Below are positions 1-8,085 of a stretch of 64,000 nucleotides of DNA, one piece after another. Made by a program: the position numbers and the translations under genes. The DNA is from CAYSGL01 sp964520985 (GTDB lineage: Bacteria; Pseudomonadota; Alphaproteobacteria; Micavibrionales; Micavibrionaceae): positions 930,001 to 994,000 of the forward strand of contig CAZFPB010000001.1 of NCBI GenBank assembly GCA_964520985.1, given 5' to 3'. The notes under the pieces are model-generated. The model searched no databases and was not told the DNA's origin. It saw nothing but the letters and a program-made list of their open reading frames with translations. The number at the start of each line of letters is the position of its first letter. The first letter of the stretch is position 1.

Positions 1-1327
1 CATTCACGTGGAAGATCGGCGCGGCCAGCATTTTGGCAACGTCCGTGCAGTAAGGACCCGAGCGGCCGAATTTCGGCGTCGTGGTGAACCCGATCTGGTT
101 GTTGATGACGATATGCATCGTGCCGCCAACGCGGTAACCTGGCAGTTCGGAAATCAGCAGGGTTTCCGGCACAACGCCCTGCCCTGCGAAGGCGGCGTCG
201 CCATGCAGCAGGATTGGCATGACCTGAACGTTCTCAACGTCTTTACGTTTCACCTGTTTCGCACGAACCTTGCCGATCACGACCGGGTTTACAAACTCAA
301 GGTGCGACGGGTTGGCGGTCAGTGACAAATGGATGGTGTTGCCATCGAAATCGCGGTCAGCCGACGTGCCCAAATGGTATTTCACATCGCCGGAACCCAG
401 CACGTCATCCGGGACAGAAGATTGCCCTTGGAATTCGCTGAAAATCGCGGTGAATGGCTTGCCCATGACGTTGGACAGAACGTTCAGGCGGCCACGGTGA
501 GCCATGCCGACGATCACTTCTTTGAGGCCCATCTGGCCGCCACGCTTCAGGATTTGCTCCATCAGCGGGATCAGGGCTTCGCCGCCGTCCAGGCCGAAAC
601 GCTTGGTGCCGACATACTTGGTATGTAGAAACTTTTCGAAAGATTCAGCCGCGATCAGGCGCTGTAAAATCGCACGCTTGCCGTTGATGGTGAAATCAGT
701 GTGGTTGCGCGGTGCCTCGATGCGTTCTTGAATCCAGGCTTTTTCTTCCGGATCGGTCAGGTGCATGTATTCCACGCCGACTTTGCCGCAGTAAGTGGCT
801 TTCAGCATGTCAACGATCTGGCGCACGGTGGCGGTTTCCATGCCGAGCACGCCGTTGATGAAGATCGGGCGGTCATAATCGGACGGCATGAAGCCGTGAT
901 GTTCGGGCTCCAGCTCCGGATGATGGCTGATTTCTTTCAAGCCCAGCGGATCGAGATCGGAAATCAAGTGACCACGTACGCGGTAAGCCCGGATCAGCAT
1001 CAGCGCGCGGATGGAATCCAGCGCGGCCTGACGGACAGCGCCAGCATCGGCCGGGGCTTGCGGGGCGATCGTCGCGATTTGCGGTTCGGTGGCAATGGCG
1101 GTGTGCAGAGCCGCGCCGCTAAAACCATTGGCATCCTTGCGGTTGTCATTCGGCGTCCAGCTGGCGCCGTGCAATTCGCGCAAGACCGAAAGTTCAGACT
1201 CGTTCAGGCCATCGAAAAACTGTCGCCAGCTCGCATCCACTCCCGTCTTGTTGCGGACATAGTGCGTATACAGGTGAGAGATATATTCGGCGTTGGCGCC
1301 GGACAGGAACGTCAGATTGTTCGACAT
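1..1327 (-). CDS. sucA: 2-oxoglutarate dehydrogenase E1 component (partial, 5' part)
   Basis: This is the thiamine-diphosphate-dependent E1 subunit, which decarboxylates 2-oxoglutarate in the TCA cycle and passes the succinyl group to SucB. The first 442 codons are present; the rest lies beyond the left edge. The start is the ATG at 1327, giving the typical N-terminal peptide (MSNNLTFLSGANAEY). Reading on, I see the family motifs HRGRLNV near residue 272 and the diphosphate/Mg-binding GDAAFAGQG near residue 375, followed by ETLLISELPGY. There are no frameshifts. It lies downstream of mdh and sucCD in the usual order. However, two unrelated genes and a terminator separate it from sucD, so it probably has its own promoter in 1328-1446. 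Identity is secure. Confidence 0.95.
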   Translation of the reverse strand, partial: MSNNLTFLSGANAEYISHLYTHYVRNKTGVDASWRQFFDGLNESELSVLRELHGASWTPNDNRKDANGFSGAALHTAIATEPQIATIAPQAPADAGAVRQAALDSIRALMLIRAYRVRGHLISDLDPLGLKEISHHPELEPEHHGFMPSDYDRPIFINGVLGMETATVRQIVDMLKATYCGKVGVEYMHLTDPEEKAWIQERIEAPRNHTDFTINGKRAILQRLIAAESFEKFLHTKYVGTKRFGLDGGEALIPLMEQILKRGGQMGLKEVIVGMAHRGRLNVLSNVMGKPFTAIFSEFQGQSSVPDDVLGSGDVKYHLGTSADRDFDGNTIHLSLTANPSHLEFVNPVVIGKVRAKQVKRKDVENVQVMPILLHGDAAFAGQGVVPETLLISELPGYRVGGTMHIVINNQIGFTTTPKFGRSGPYCTDVAKMLAAPIFHVN

Positions 1328-1446
1328 GTGTGGACCTTGAAAATATGGTGATTTTTAACGCGTTACTCTAGCACGCAGGGCGCGCCCGAAAAACCCTTGC
1401 TTTGTAACGCGCTGCCGCAAATTTGCAAGAAAATTAGGGGTCGTGG

Positions 1447-1992
1447 TTAAATGTCATAATCCAAAGCGTCGGCAATTTTCTGTATGGCAACGCGCTCGGC
1501 TGCGCTGATATTGCGGTGATGATTGCGCTCTTCCCGTTTGACCTGCCCCAGCAAGCGGACAAAGAAGGATGGCGGCGGTGGTGGCGGGGCATTTTTATTC
1601 TCGCGGAACGCCTGCGCCACGGCGAAGGCGATGTCCATCATCTGCTCCTGAAAGGATTTTAAGTCTTTGCCATGGAGAACGCCGCGTAGATCGTACATGG
1701 CGGCGATGCATTCGCCCGGCACGTTATCTAGCCCATGCGACCAGGCAACCCATTGCGCCCGTCCGGCAAGAGTTTGCATTAACAGGCCCTGCACGAATTC
1801 GCTTTTGCAGAAATCTTCAGAAAAAGACCGCAGGATGGTGGTGAGGGTTTGCATCTCGGCGTCCTGCGCTTCCCAGCCGCCCGTGACATCGGCGTGCGAG
1901 ACGAACAGGCCGATACGATACGGCAGCGCCACCATCGCCAGCCGGTCGGTTTCAGAAGGCAGGGTGCCCATGACTGAATCAAAGTGGATCAT
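1447..1992 (-). CDS. hypothetical protein, TerB-like pattern
   Basis: A 181-residue soluble protein that I do not recognise with confidence. The spacing of hydrophobic and acidic residues in the first half (around residues 18-55, with HAD and an acidic helix) recalls TerB-type helical domains. This is only a resemblance. A run of six prolines near residue 138 separates it from a basic C-terminal tail (KREERNHHRN). No signal peptide or membrane segment is seen. It lies upstream of sucA on the same strand with a 119-base gap, and is divergent from the entericidin-like gene at 2112. Codon usage looks like that of its neighbours, so I take it as a real gene. Confidence 0.7.
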   Translation of the reverse strand: MIHFDSVMGTLPSETDRLAMVALPYRIGLFVSHADVTGGWEAQDAEMQTLTTILRSFSEDFCKSEFVQGLLMQTLAGRAQWVAWSHGLDNVPGECIAAMYDLRGVLHGKDLKSFQEQMMDIAFAVAQAFRENKNAPPPPPPSFFVRLLGQVKREERNHHRNISAAERVAIQKIADALDYDI

Positions 1993-2111
1993 ACGGGTTT
2001 ATAGTAACAGAAATCGCGGCCGTGCAAATTTATTGAAAGCGCGTGAACTTTTTTTGTCACCGGTCATTAGCGTGGCAGAAGACGCTTTATAACGAGGAAG
2101 GAATTTATAAT

Positions 2112-2261
2112 ATGAAAAACATTTTTATGCTGTCAGCCCTGATGCTGTCCGTTCTGGCCGTTTCGGCTTGCGAAAACACCTGGAAAGGTGCTGGTCGCGA
2201 TATGGAACAAACCGGTGAGACGATCCAAGGCTCTGTCGACGGTAACAATTATCAACAATAA
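2112..2261 (+). CDS. entericidin A/B family lipoprotein
   Basis: A 49-residue membrane lipoprotein of the EcnA/EcnB type. It has a Lys at position 2, a hydrophobic stretch and a lipobox ending VSAC at about residue 17, then ENTWKGAGRDME, the conserved core of this family (ENT.KG.G.D). I chose the ATG at 2112 because AGGAAGG lies 10-17 bases upstream and because it begins the signal peptide. A longer in-frame start at 2043 would bury the signal. Family members are small, stress-associated toxins or antidotes; here only one copy is present. A strong hairpin at 2301-2327 ends the transcript. Confidence 0.88.
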   Translation: MKNIFMLSALMLSVLAVSACENTWKGAGRDMEQTGETIQGSVDGNNYQQ

Positions 2262-2300
2262 AGTTTTGTCCGCTCTTGTCCCCCCCAAGATGACAAAAGA

Positions 2301-2327
2301 AAACCCGGCCTATGTGCCGGGTTTTTT
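2301..2327. terminator. bidirectional intrinsic terminator
   Basis: Perfect nine-base stem AAACCCGGC / GCCGGGTTT with a six-base loop, followed by a T run on the plus strand. A-rich sequence on the other side gives Ts on the minus strand. It sits between the convergent entericidin-like gene and the membrane protein gene ending at 2326, and can serve both. Confidence 0.85.
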
Positions 2328-2742
2328 ATTGGATTAAATGGGCAGGCAATCTGTCTTTAAAATCCGCTATCCTATCCCGTATATTGTCCTCGGCGTCCCT
2401 TACACCGGCCAATGATGCGAAAGTTAAAAGAACTCCAAACGCGGATGGGGTCGTCAAATATTGCGCCGCTGTCAGCATTTTCTCATCGGTAAGAAAACCA
2501 GAGCTATTGCTCACCTGAATGAACAGCCCGCAAAGTGTAGTCGGAACACCAAAGACAAGCCCGCCATAAGCAAGTTTCATCATAGAATTCTTACTGGACA
2601 TTTCGCTTGTCACTTCTTCATGTAAATCAAACACGTCCTTTTTAGGGATGGATGAGAAAGCGTGGCTAAGCGTGCCTCTTTTACATTCAAGCCATTCCTC
2701 TACCTCTTCGAAGGCAGAACGGCTTTCTGTTGTATGTGTCAT
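2326..2742 (-). CDS. hypothetical small membrane protein
   Basis: A 138-residue protein that I do not recognise. The N-terminal 50 residues are hydrophilic and acidic. Two hydrophobic segments follow (about residues 57-76, AYGGLVFGVPTTLCGLFI, and about 92-112), with a charged C-terminal tail, consistent with a two-pass inner-membrane protein. The ATG at 2742 lies directly behind the T run of the terminator that ends sucCD, leaving no space for a ribosome-binding site. The true start may therefore be internal (for example the Met at residue 48), or translation may depend on read-through. The gene converges on the entericidin-like gene. Confidence 0.6.
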   Translation of the reverse strand: MTHTTESRSAFEEVEEWLECKRGTLSHAFSSIPKKDVFDLHEEVTSEMSSKNSMMKLAYGGLVFGVPTTLCGLFIQVSNSSGFLTDEKMLTAAQYLTTPSAFGVLLTFASLAGVRDAEDNIRDRIADFKDRLPAHLIQ

Positions 2743-2743
2743 A

Positions 2744-2774
2744 GAAAAACCCCCGCGATGTTATCGCAGGGGTT
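2744..2774 (-). terminator. intrinsic terminator after sucD
   Basis: Hairpin with arms AACCCC and GGGGTT extended by GCGAT/ATCGC around a three-base loop, followed on the minus strand by a TTTTTC run. It lies 32 bases after the sucD stop and immediately before the start codon of the next minus-strand gene. It should end the sucCD transcript and uncouple sucA from it. Confidence 0.8.
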
Positions 2775-2805
2775 AAATCAATTTCAGAGATATGTCAATA
2801 AAACA

Positions 2806-3681
2806 CTACGCCGCAATTGCTTTCATGACAGCATCGCCGAGACCGGCCGGGCTTTCGGAGACGATGAAGCCTGCGGCGCGCATGGCGTCCATTTTGGCAG
2901 GTGCCGTGTCGTCCTTACCGGAGATCAGCGCGCCGGCGTGGCCCATGCGTTTGCCCGGAGGGGCGGTAGCGCCGGCGATGAAGCCTGCGATTGGCTTTTT
3001 GGTTTTCAGCGATTTGTAGAATTCCGCCGCTTCGATTTCAGCCGTGCCGCCGATTTCGCCGATCATCAGGATCGCTTGCGTTTCTTCATCGGCCATGAAC
3101 AATTCGAGGCAGTCGATGAAGTTTGTCCCATTGACCGGGTCGCCGCCGATGCCGATGCAGGTTGATTGGCCAAGGCCAACCGCGCCCGTTTGTGCAACAG
3201 CTTCGTACGTGAGCGTGCCGGAGCGCGAGACGATACCGACTTTACCGCGTTTGTGAATGTGGCCCGGCATGATGCCGATCTTGCATTCATCCGGCGTAAT
3301 AACGCCCGGGCAGTTCGGTCCGATCAAACGGGTGTTCGAGCCTTGCAGCGCGCGCTTCACACGCACCATGTCCAGAACCGGAATACCTTCGGTGATGCAT
3401 ACGACCAGCTCGAGTTTAGCGTCGATCGCTTCGAGGATCGAGTCCGCGGCAAAGGGAGGCGGCACATAGATCACAGAGGCGTTGCAGCCTGTGACATGCT
3501 TGGCTTCATCGACGGTGTTGAAAACCGGCAGTCCCAAATGCTGGGTGCCGCCTTTACCGGGCGTCACGCCGCCGACCATTTTCGTGCCGTACGCAATCGC
3601 CTGCTCCGAGTGGAACGTGCCCTGCGCGCCGGTAAAACCCTGGCAGATCAATTTGGTGTTTTTGTTTACGAGTACTGACAT
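2806..3681 (-). CDS. sucD: succinyl-CoA synthetase alpha subunit
   Basis: The alpha subunit of succinate-CoA ligase, which carries the phosphohistidine and binds CoA. It forms succinate and NTP from succinyl-CoA in the cytosol. The 291-residue length is normal for the family. The CoA-binding N-terminus (TKLICQGFTGAQG) and the active-site RMGHAGALISG (His about residue 248) are both present. The ATG at 3681 has AAAGGA nine bases upstream. It is 16 bases downstream of sucC, clearly the same operon, and is followed by a strong terminator at 2744-2774. Confidence 0.97.
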   Translation of the reverse strand: MSVLVNKNTKLICQGFTGAQGTFHSEQAIAYGTKMVGGVTPGKGGTQHLGLPVFNTVDEAKHVTGCNASVIYVPPPFAADSILEAIDAKLELVVCITEGIPVLDMVRVKRALQGSNTRLIGPNCPGVITPDECKIGIMPGHIHKRGKVGIVSRSGTLTYEAVAQTGAVGLGQSTCIGIGGDPVNGTNFIDCLELFMADEETQAILMIGEIGGTAEIEAAEFYKSLKTKKPIAGFIAGATAPPGKRMGHAGALISGKDDTAPAKMDAMRAAGFIVSESPAGLGDAVMKAIAA

Positions 3682-3697
3682 TGTGTTTCCTTTAAAA

Positions 3698-4903
3698 CTA
3701 AGCGGCTTTTTGCGCGTCTTTGGTTGCTTTCACCACTTTTTCAGCGGCATCGGCAAGGTTATCGGCGGAGATAATCGGCAGGCCGGATTTGGCCATCAGG
3801 TCTTTACCCAATTGCACGTTCGTACCTTCCAAGCGAACAACAAGCGGGACCGAGAGTTTGACTTCTTTCGCCGCGGCAATAACGCCCGCCGCGATGACAT
3901 CGCACTTCATGATACCGCCGAAGATGTTGACCAGAATGCCTTTGACGTTCTTGTCCGAGAGAATGATCTTGAAGGCTGCCGTCACGCGTTCAGCCGTAGC
4001 GCCGCCACCAACATCGAGGAAGTTCGCCGGCTCGCCGCCATACAGCTTGATGATGTCCATCGTCGCCATGGCAAGACCGGCACCGTTGACCATACAGCCG
4101 ATGTTGCCGTCCATGGCAACGTAGGAGAGTTCCCAGTTTTTGGCTTCGCGCTCGTTCTCATTCTCTTCGGTTTCATCGCGCATCTCGGCCACCGCTTTCT
4201 GGCGGAAGAGTGCGTTTTCATCGAAGTTCATTTTGGCATCGAGCGCCATGACTTCGTTTTTGTCGGTGATGATCAACGGATTGATTTCCACGATCGACGC
4301 ATCGAGTTCAACGAACGCTTTGTAGAGCGAAAGGAAGAACTTCACGGCCGACTTGTTGGCGTCGCCTTCAAAGCCAAGCGCAAAGGCCAGTTCGCGGGCG
4401 TGGAATGGCATCATGCCCGTGACCGGGTCGATCGCAACGCGCGTGATTTTTTCCGGATGGCTGTGGGCGACTTCTTCAATGTCCATTCCGCCTTCGGTCG
4501 ACACCATGAACGTGACGCGCGATGTGGCGCGGTCCAGAACGACCGAGCAGTAATATTCTTTTTTAATGTCGACGCCGTCGGTGACGTAGAGGCGCTGAAC
4601 CAGTTTGCCTTCCGGACCCGTCTGAACGGTGACCAGCGTTTCATTCAGCATCGCTTCAGCGGCGGCTTTCACTTCATCCGCCGTCTTGCACAGGCGAACG
4701 CCGCCCTTGCCGGTTGGGTTGTTTTTAAATTTACCGGCGCCACGGCCGCCCGCATGGATCTGCGATTTTACGACATATAAAGGACCCGGCAATTGTCCGG
4801 CGGCCTTCACGGCTTCATCGACGCTCATCGCCGGAATGCCTTTTGGTACGGCAACGCCGTATTTGGCCAGTAATTCTTTTGCCTGATATTCATGGATATT
4901 CAT
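3698..4903 (-). CDS. sucC: ADP-forming succinyl-CoA synthetase beta subunit
   Basis: The ATP-grasp beta subunit, partner of SucD. I place the start at 4903 because the protein then begins MNIHEYQAKELLAKYGV, the invariant start of this family. An upstream in-frame ATG at 4957 would add 18 atypical residues. The length of 401 residues is close to usual. Motifs seen include the GGRGAGKFKNNP substrate loop and EINPLIIT. GGGATAERVT and NIFGGI in the C-terminal half are also typical. It is the first gene of the sucCD operon; the divergent lytic transglycosylase gene begins 199 bases away. Confidence 0.97.
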   Translation of the reverse strand: MNIHEYQAKELLAKYGVAVPKGIPAMSVDEAVKAAGQLPGPLYVVKSQIHAGGRGAGKFKNNPTGKGGVRLCKTADEVKAAAEAMLNETLVTVQTGPEGKLVQRLYVTDGVDIKKEYYCSVVLDRATSRVTFMVSTEGGMDIEEVAHSHPEKITRVAIDPVTGMMPFHARELAFALGFEGDANKSAVKFFLSLYKAFVELDASIVEINPLIITDKNEVMALDAKMNFDENALFRQKAVAEMRDETEENENEREAKNWELSYVAMDGNIGCMVNGAGLAMATMDIIKLYGGEPANFLDVGGGATAERVTAAFKIILSDKNVKGILVNIFGGIMKCDVIAAGVIAAAKEVKLSVPLVVRLEGTNVQLGKDLMAKSGLPIISADNLADAAEKVVKATKDAQKAA

Positions 4904-5040
4904 GAGTTTATTAAACCTTTTCAATGGGTTAAGCGGCACTTGAGGCCACGATTCCAACTAACGCCCTATTCCTAGCACACCGCACCTGCGAAGGCCAAGC
5001 CCGCATATCCCCGCCGCTCCTGACTTAAATCTGTTTTTAT

Positions 5041-5069
5041 TTGCATTATGACAAATAAAAGATTAAGAT
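5041..5069 (+). promoter_or_regulatory. candidate sigma-70-type promoter for the lytic transglycosylase gene
   Basis: TTGCAT (5041-5046) and TAAGAT (5064-5069) separated by 17 bases, ending 33 bases before the ATG at 5103. Assignment is by eye only. Confidence 0.4.
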
Positions 5070-5102
5070 GGGGGCGAGTTTAATCAATAACGAGCACGAC
5101 GC

Positions 5103-6311
5103 ATGGCCAAGCCTCCTTCACGTGAACAAATTGCCCTGCAAGAAGCGTTGCTCAAAGGCGATCCGAAAGAGCTGTCGGATTTCCTGCTCGTCAACTCCGG
5201 CACGATGCGCCGTTTCCTCAAACTCAACACCACGCAATTCGATGAATTACAGGATGTACTGACCAAAGGCAGTGCCGCCGCCGTTGATCGAGCGCTGGAT
5301 TATGTCGATGGGTTTTTAGAGAACCCCAAACGTCTGCGCGCAAACGCTGTCCATTTAACGCCGCTGGTCCGTAAAGCCGTGGTCAGCGCGCAACATCAAA
5401 CCGAAAGCGAAAAATCCCGCGCTTCCCGCGCCGAAAAAGCGCCAATCAGTTCCTTTGCCAATGCCTGGGCGTCCATCATGTCGTCATGGGGATTTGATCG
5501 TAAGGAGCGCAACGCCATCGCTATCGGTTTTTGGACACCCATGATTGCGGGTGTCGCCATGAATGCGTTTGGTACGGCCAGCACGGCTCACGCTTCTATA
5601 CCTGTCGACGTTGAACCAGCCTCTCATGCCGATACTTTGAAGGAGCGTTTTAATGCGCCGCTCGAATTTACGGTTACGCCCAAGAAATCTGATCCGTTCG
5701 CGTTAATCATGCAAAGCGACTATAAAATGATGCCTTCACTCATCCGTCACATAGGGCGCGATCCACAGGCGAAGGAATATGTTGAATGGTGTCTGGAAGC
5801 CGCCGCTCAACATAAAATTGATGGCAATTTATTCGCCAACCAGATGTATAAGGAATCGTTCTGGTTCAAACCGGAAGTCATCAACGGTACAATCAAATCA
5901 CCAACGGGCGCGATGGGTATTGCGCAATTCATGCCGGGCACCGCCAAAGCGCTCGGCGTCGATCCGCTCAATCCCAAAGAAGCGATTTTTGCCGCAGCCA
6001 AGCACATGAAAGATCTCACCCATAAATATGGCGATCAGCATCTGGCCATGGTTGTATATAACGGCCGCGCGGAAGCGCTGGATTTTGCGCAGACGGAAAT
6101 GGGTCTCACAAAAACACCGACCATCAATCAATGGATGAGCTTCATGAATGAGCGGTATGAGCGCCTTGGAGATGAAGCCAAACATGCCTGGCATGTGGAA
6201 ACGCGCGGATATATCCAGCAGATTTCCAGTAAGTTCTGGGACACGGGCGTACAGCGTGTTGCACTCAATCTGCCCAAAATCGTTCCATTGCCTATGGCGC
6301 GCCCTCAATAA
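5103..6311 (+). CDS. SLT-domain lytic transglycosylase
   Basis: A 402-residue protein whose C-terminal half (about 240-340) is a transglycosylase SLT domain that cleaves peptidoglycan glycan strands. The catalytic Glu lies in QMYKESFW (about residue 250), followed by the typical GAMGIAQFMPGTAKALG. The later AYNAG-like motif is altered to VYNGR. The N-terminal 130 residues are helical and unrecognised. A moderately hydrophobic segment near 137-160 could be a membrane anchor or a late signal, and is followed by TAHASIP. The upstream Shine-Dalgarno is weak. It heads a plus-strand trio inserted between mdh and sucC, and the partners are unknown proteins. Such enzymes also occur in secretion, conjugation and phage systems, but nothing else here shows such a machine. 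Confidence 0.85.
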   Translation: MAKPPSREQIALQEALLKGDPKELSDFLLVNSGTMRRFLKLNTTQFDELQDVLTKGSAAAVDRALDYVDGFLENPKRLRANAVHLTPLVRKAVVSAQHQTESEKSRASRAEKAPISSFANAWASIMSSWGFDRKERNAIAIGFWTPMIAGVAMNAFGTASTAHASIPVDVEPASHADTLKERFNAPLEFTVTPKKSDPFALIMQSDYKMMPSLIRHIGRDPQAKEYVEWCLEAAAQHKIDGNLFANQMYKESFWFKPEVINGTIKSPTGAMGIAQFMPGTAKALGVDPLNPKEAIFAAAKHMKDLTHKYGDQHLAMVVYNGRAEALDFAQTEMGLTKTPTINQWMSFMNERYERLGDEAKHAWHVETRGYIQQISSKFWDTGVQRVALNLPKIVPLPMARPQ

Positions 6312-6332
6312 CCACTTGATATTCCACCATTT

Positions 6333-6362
6333 TTGCATTCCGCCGGCCATATCAGGTAGAAT
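6333..6362 (+). promoter_or_regulatory. candidate promoter very close to the start codon at 6372
   Basis: TTGCAT (6333-6338) and TAGAAT (6357-6362) with an 18-base spacer. Only nine bases separate the -10 element from the ATG, so the transcript would be leaderless or nearly so. An AGG run also overlaps this space. Confidence 0.4.
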
Positions 6363-6371
6363 AAAGGCAGG

Positions 6372-7256
6372 ATGAGCATTCACGCACGACCGCTGGAATT
6401 TTCGAAACCCGCCTTGGCGATGACGGGCGATGCGCGGTTGATAGAACAGTTCGGTTTGAGCGCCACGCAGGAATCCCTTCAAGAATTTAATCGTCAGAAT
6501 GATCCGGCATTGGCAGGTCGGTACATTGCCGGTATCTCGCGCAATGAAAGCAATGCGCACGGCGCCAACCACACAGAAAAAGAAAAGCGCGATGAAAATT
6601 TTGCGCGCGCGATGAATTCCGTGCAGATGCAAAGCCTGTCGATCGACCGCATGCTGGACCGATTGAGTGTCGGCATACAAAATACACTCTCGTGGCTTTC
6701 GGAAGATAAAGAGCTGGCACAGACAGCGCATCTGGATGCCGCGCAAAAAGTCATGGTGTCGCCAAAAGACGTGATCCGCGATCCGCTCACGGGTCAGCCG
6801 ATGACTCTGGAACAAAAGCTGCAATTCGATGCGCAGAACCGCAGTTGCGCCGTCGGTCTGACAACCGATCAACTGGTGCTGGATGATATGGGACGCCCGC
6901 TGATGGATGCGTCAGGCAGTCAGTTCTTCGACAAACGCATGCAAAAACGCATGGATGACGCGCTGGAAACCGCGCAGGAGAATGACGCCTATATCCAGAA
7001 AATTGAAGCCGGTGAGATGACGTTCAGCGACCTGCCCAAAGACAAGCAGATATCGCTGTTGCAAAACCAATCTCTGGAAACAAAACAGCGCCTGTACGAA
7101 GAAGCCGGTTACACGCCTGAACAGGTTGCCGAGATGAACGAACTCACCAAACCGAAGGCAACCGGTCTGCTGGCTGATCTGGAAGATGCGGGCACGGCCC
7201 TTCAATACACGCCCGCCGCCTTGCAAAGCACCCTGAAACTCGCACCGGGCTTTTAG
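6372..7256 (+). CDS. hypothetical protein
   Basis: A 294-residue, soluble, largely helical and charged protein that I do not recognise. It has no signal peptide or membrane segment. Residues 1-35 resemble an unstructured leader, the central part (about 85-200) is rich in Met, Asp and Gln, and the C-terminus ends in a Leu/Ala-rich tail. It is the second gene of the plus-strand trio behind the lytic transglycosylase. The 60-base gap contains its own candidate promoter, so the two may be expressed separately. The shared strand and tight packing suggest a common function, which I cannot name. Confidence 0.75.
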   Translation: MSIHARPLEFSKPALAMTGDARLIEQFGLSATQESLQEFNRQNDPALAGRYIAGISRNESNAHGANHTEKEKRDENFARAMNSVQMQSLSIDRMLDRLSVGIQNTLSWLSEDKELAQTAHLDAAQKVMVSPKDVIRDPLTGQPMTLEQKLQFDAQNRSCAVGLTTDQLVLDDMGRPLMDASGSQFFDKRMQKRMDDALETAQENDAYIQKIEAGEMTFSDLPKDKQISLLQNQSLETKQRLYEEAGYTPEQVAEMNELTKPKATGLLADLEDAGTALQYTPAALQSTLKLAPGF

Positions 7257-7264
7257 TCCGAGGT

Positions 7265-7293
7265 TTGAAATAAAAGGTCTTTTCTGCTAGGAT
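7265..7293 (+). promoter_or_regulatory. candidate promoter for a leaderless transcript
   Basis: TTGAAA (7265-7270), a 17-base spacer and TAGGAT (7288-7293). The ATG at 7300 is only six bases behind the -10 element, so transcription would start at or next to the start codon. No ribosome-binding site is visible. The same hexamer pair style recurs at 20327. Confidence 0.5.
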
Positions 7294-7299
7294 GCTCGC

Positions 7300-8082
7300 A
7301 TGCACCCAGCAACCGATGACAGTGCCGACCGTCTGCGCGCCGATCAGGAGCGCTCGCGCGTTAATCAAAAAGAACGTGACACGCTGTCGGCGGAACAGCG
7401 TTCTCATGGCGGATCGACCGAATTCGGACGGCGTGTAGAGCGCATTGAAAAAAAGAAAAAATCATTCGGCTTTCTGACGTCTTTCTTCAATAATCCTCTG
7501 GTTCAGGGATATTTATTCAGCAAGGCGCTGGAAGGCGTCAACGCGCTAAGCGCCGCTGCCCTGCTCGCGCAATTTCCTTCCTTGCGCGACCAAGAAGAAC
7601 AGCGCCGTTACATACAGGTTGCCGATACGCTCACGCCTGATCTGGAAATCGAATTCGCGCAAGTATCGGTATCGCGCGATGTCGCCGCGCAGATTGAGGC
7701 CGAGATTGCGGAAGTGCGCATGCAGGACATGATCATCACGCAACGCTTTAACAAATCAGGTTTTATGGGGCCGTTTATCGAAGAAAAAACGCGTTATGGG
7801 CTGATGCATGAATTCCGCCTGCGGCATGATCCTGATAGCCATCAGTATGCGCATTGCATTACCCGCGTCGCGCAGATGGAACGCGAACTGGACTGCGATG
7901 GACAAAGCGGCCCATGCATGGTGCGCGTATTCGGCGTGGTGTCGGCCAACGCACCGGCAGGCCGTAAGCCCGCTATCAACATTGCCGAGGTCGGCGCGGA
8001 AATGACTGTAAGCGATCAGCAAGCATTAGAAAAGGCGGCACAAGTGATTGTCGTGCCGCCTCATCTTAATTATGTACCATAG
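7300..8082 (+). CDS. hypothetical protein
   Basis: A 260-residue protein that I do not recognise. The N-terminal 60 residues are highly charged (DRLRADQERSR, then RIEKKKKS). A short Phe-rich hydrophobic segment follows (about 63-80), then a region that alternates strands and helices, with three Cys (one near residue 187 and two around 204-210). There is no clear signal peptide. It is the last gene of the trio that starts with the lytic transglycosylase, and its stop lies only three bases from the convergent mdh stop. It probably has its own promoter and a leaderless message. Confidence 0.75.
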   Translation: MHPATDDSADRLRADQERSRVNQKERDTLSAEQRSHGGSTEFGRRVERIEKKKKSFGFLTSFFNNPLVQGYLFSKALEGVNALSAAALLAQFPSLRDQEEQRRYIQVADTLTPDLEIEFAQVSVSRDVAAQIEAEIAEVRMQDMIITQRFNKSGFMGPFIEEKTRYGLMHEFRLRHDPDSHQYAHCITRVAQMERELDCDGQSGPCMVRVFGVVSANAPAGRKPAINIAEVGAEMTVSDQQALEKAAQVIVVPPHLNYVP

Positions 8083-8085
8083 CAA

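Noticed and set aside
8..1351. Several long plus-strand open frames across the sucA region
   Set aside because: They are antisense shadows of the clear sucA reading frame; their translations are Arg/His-rich and match no family.
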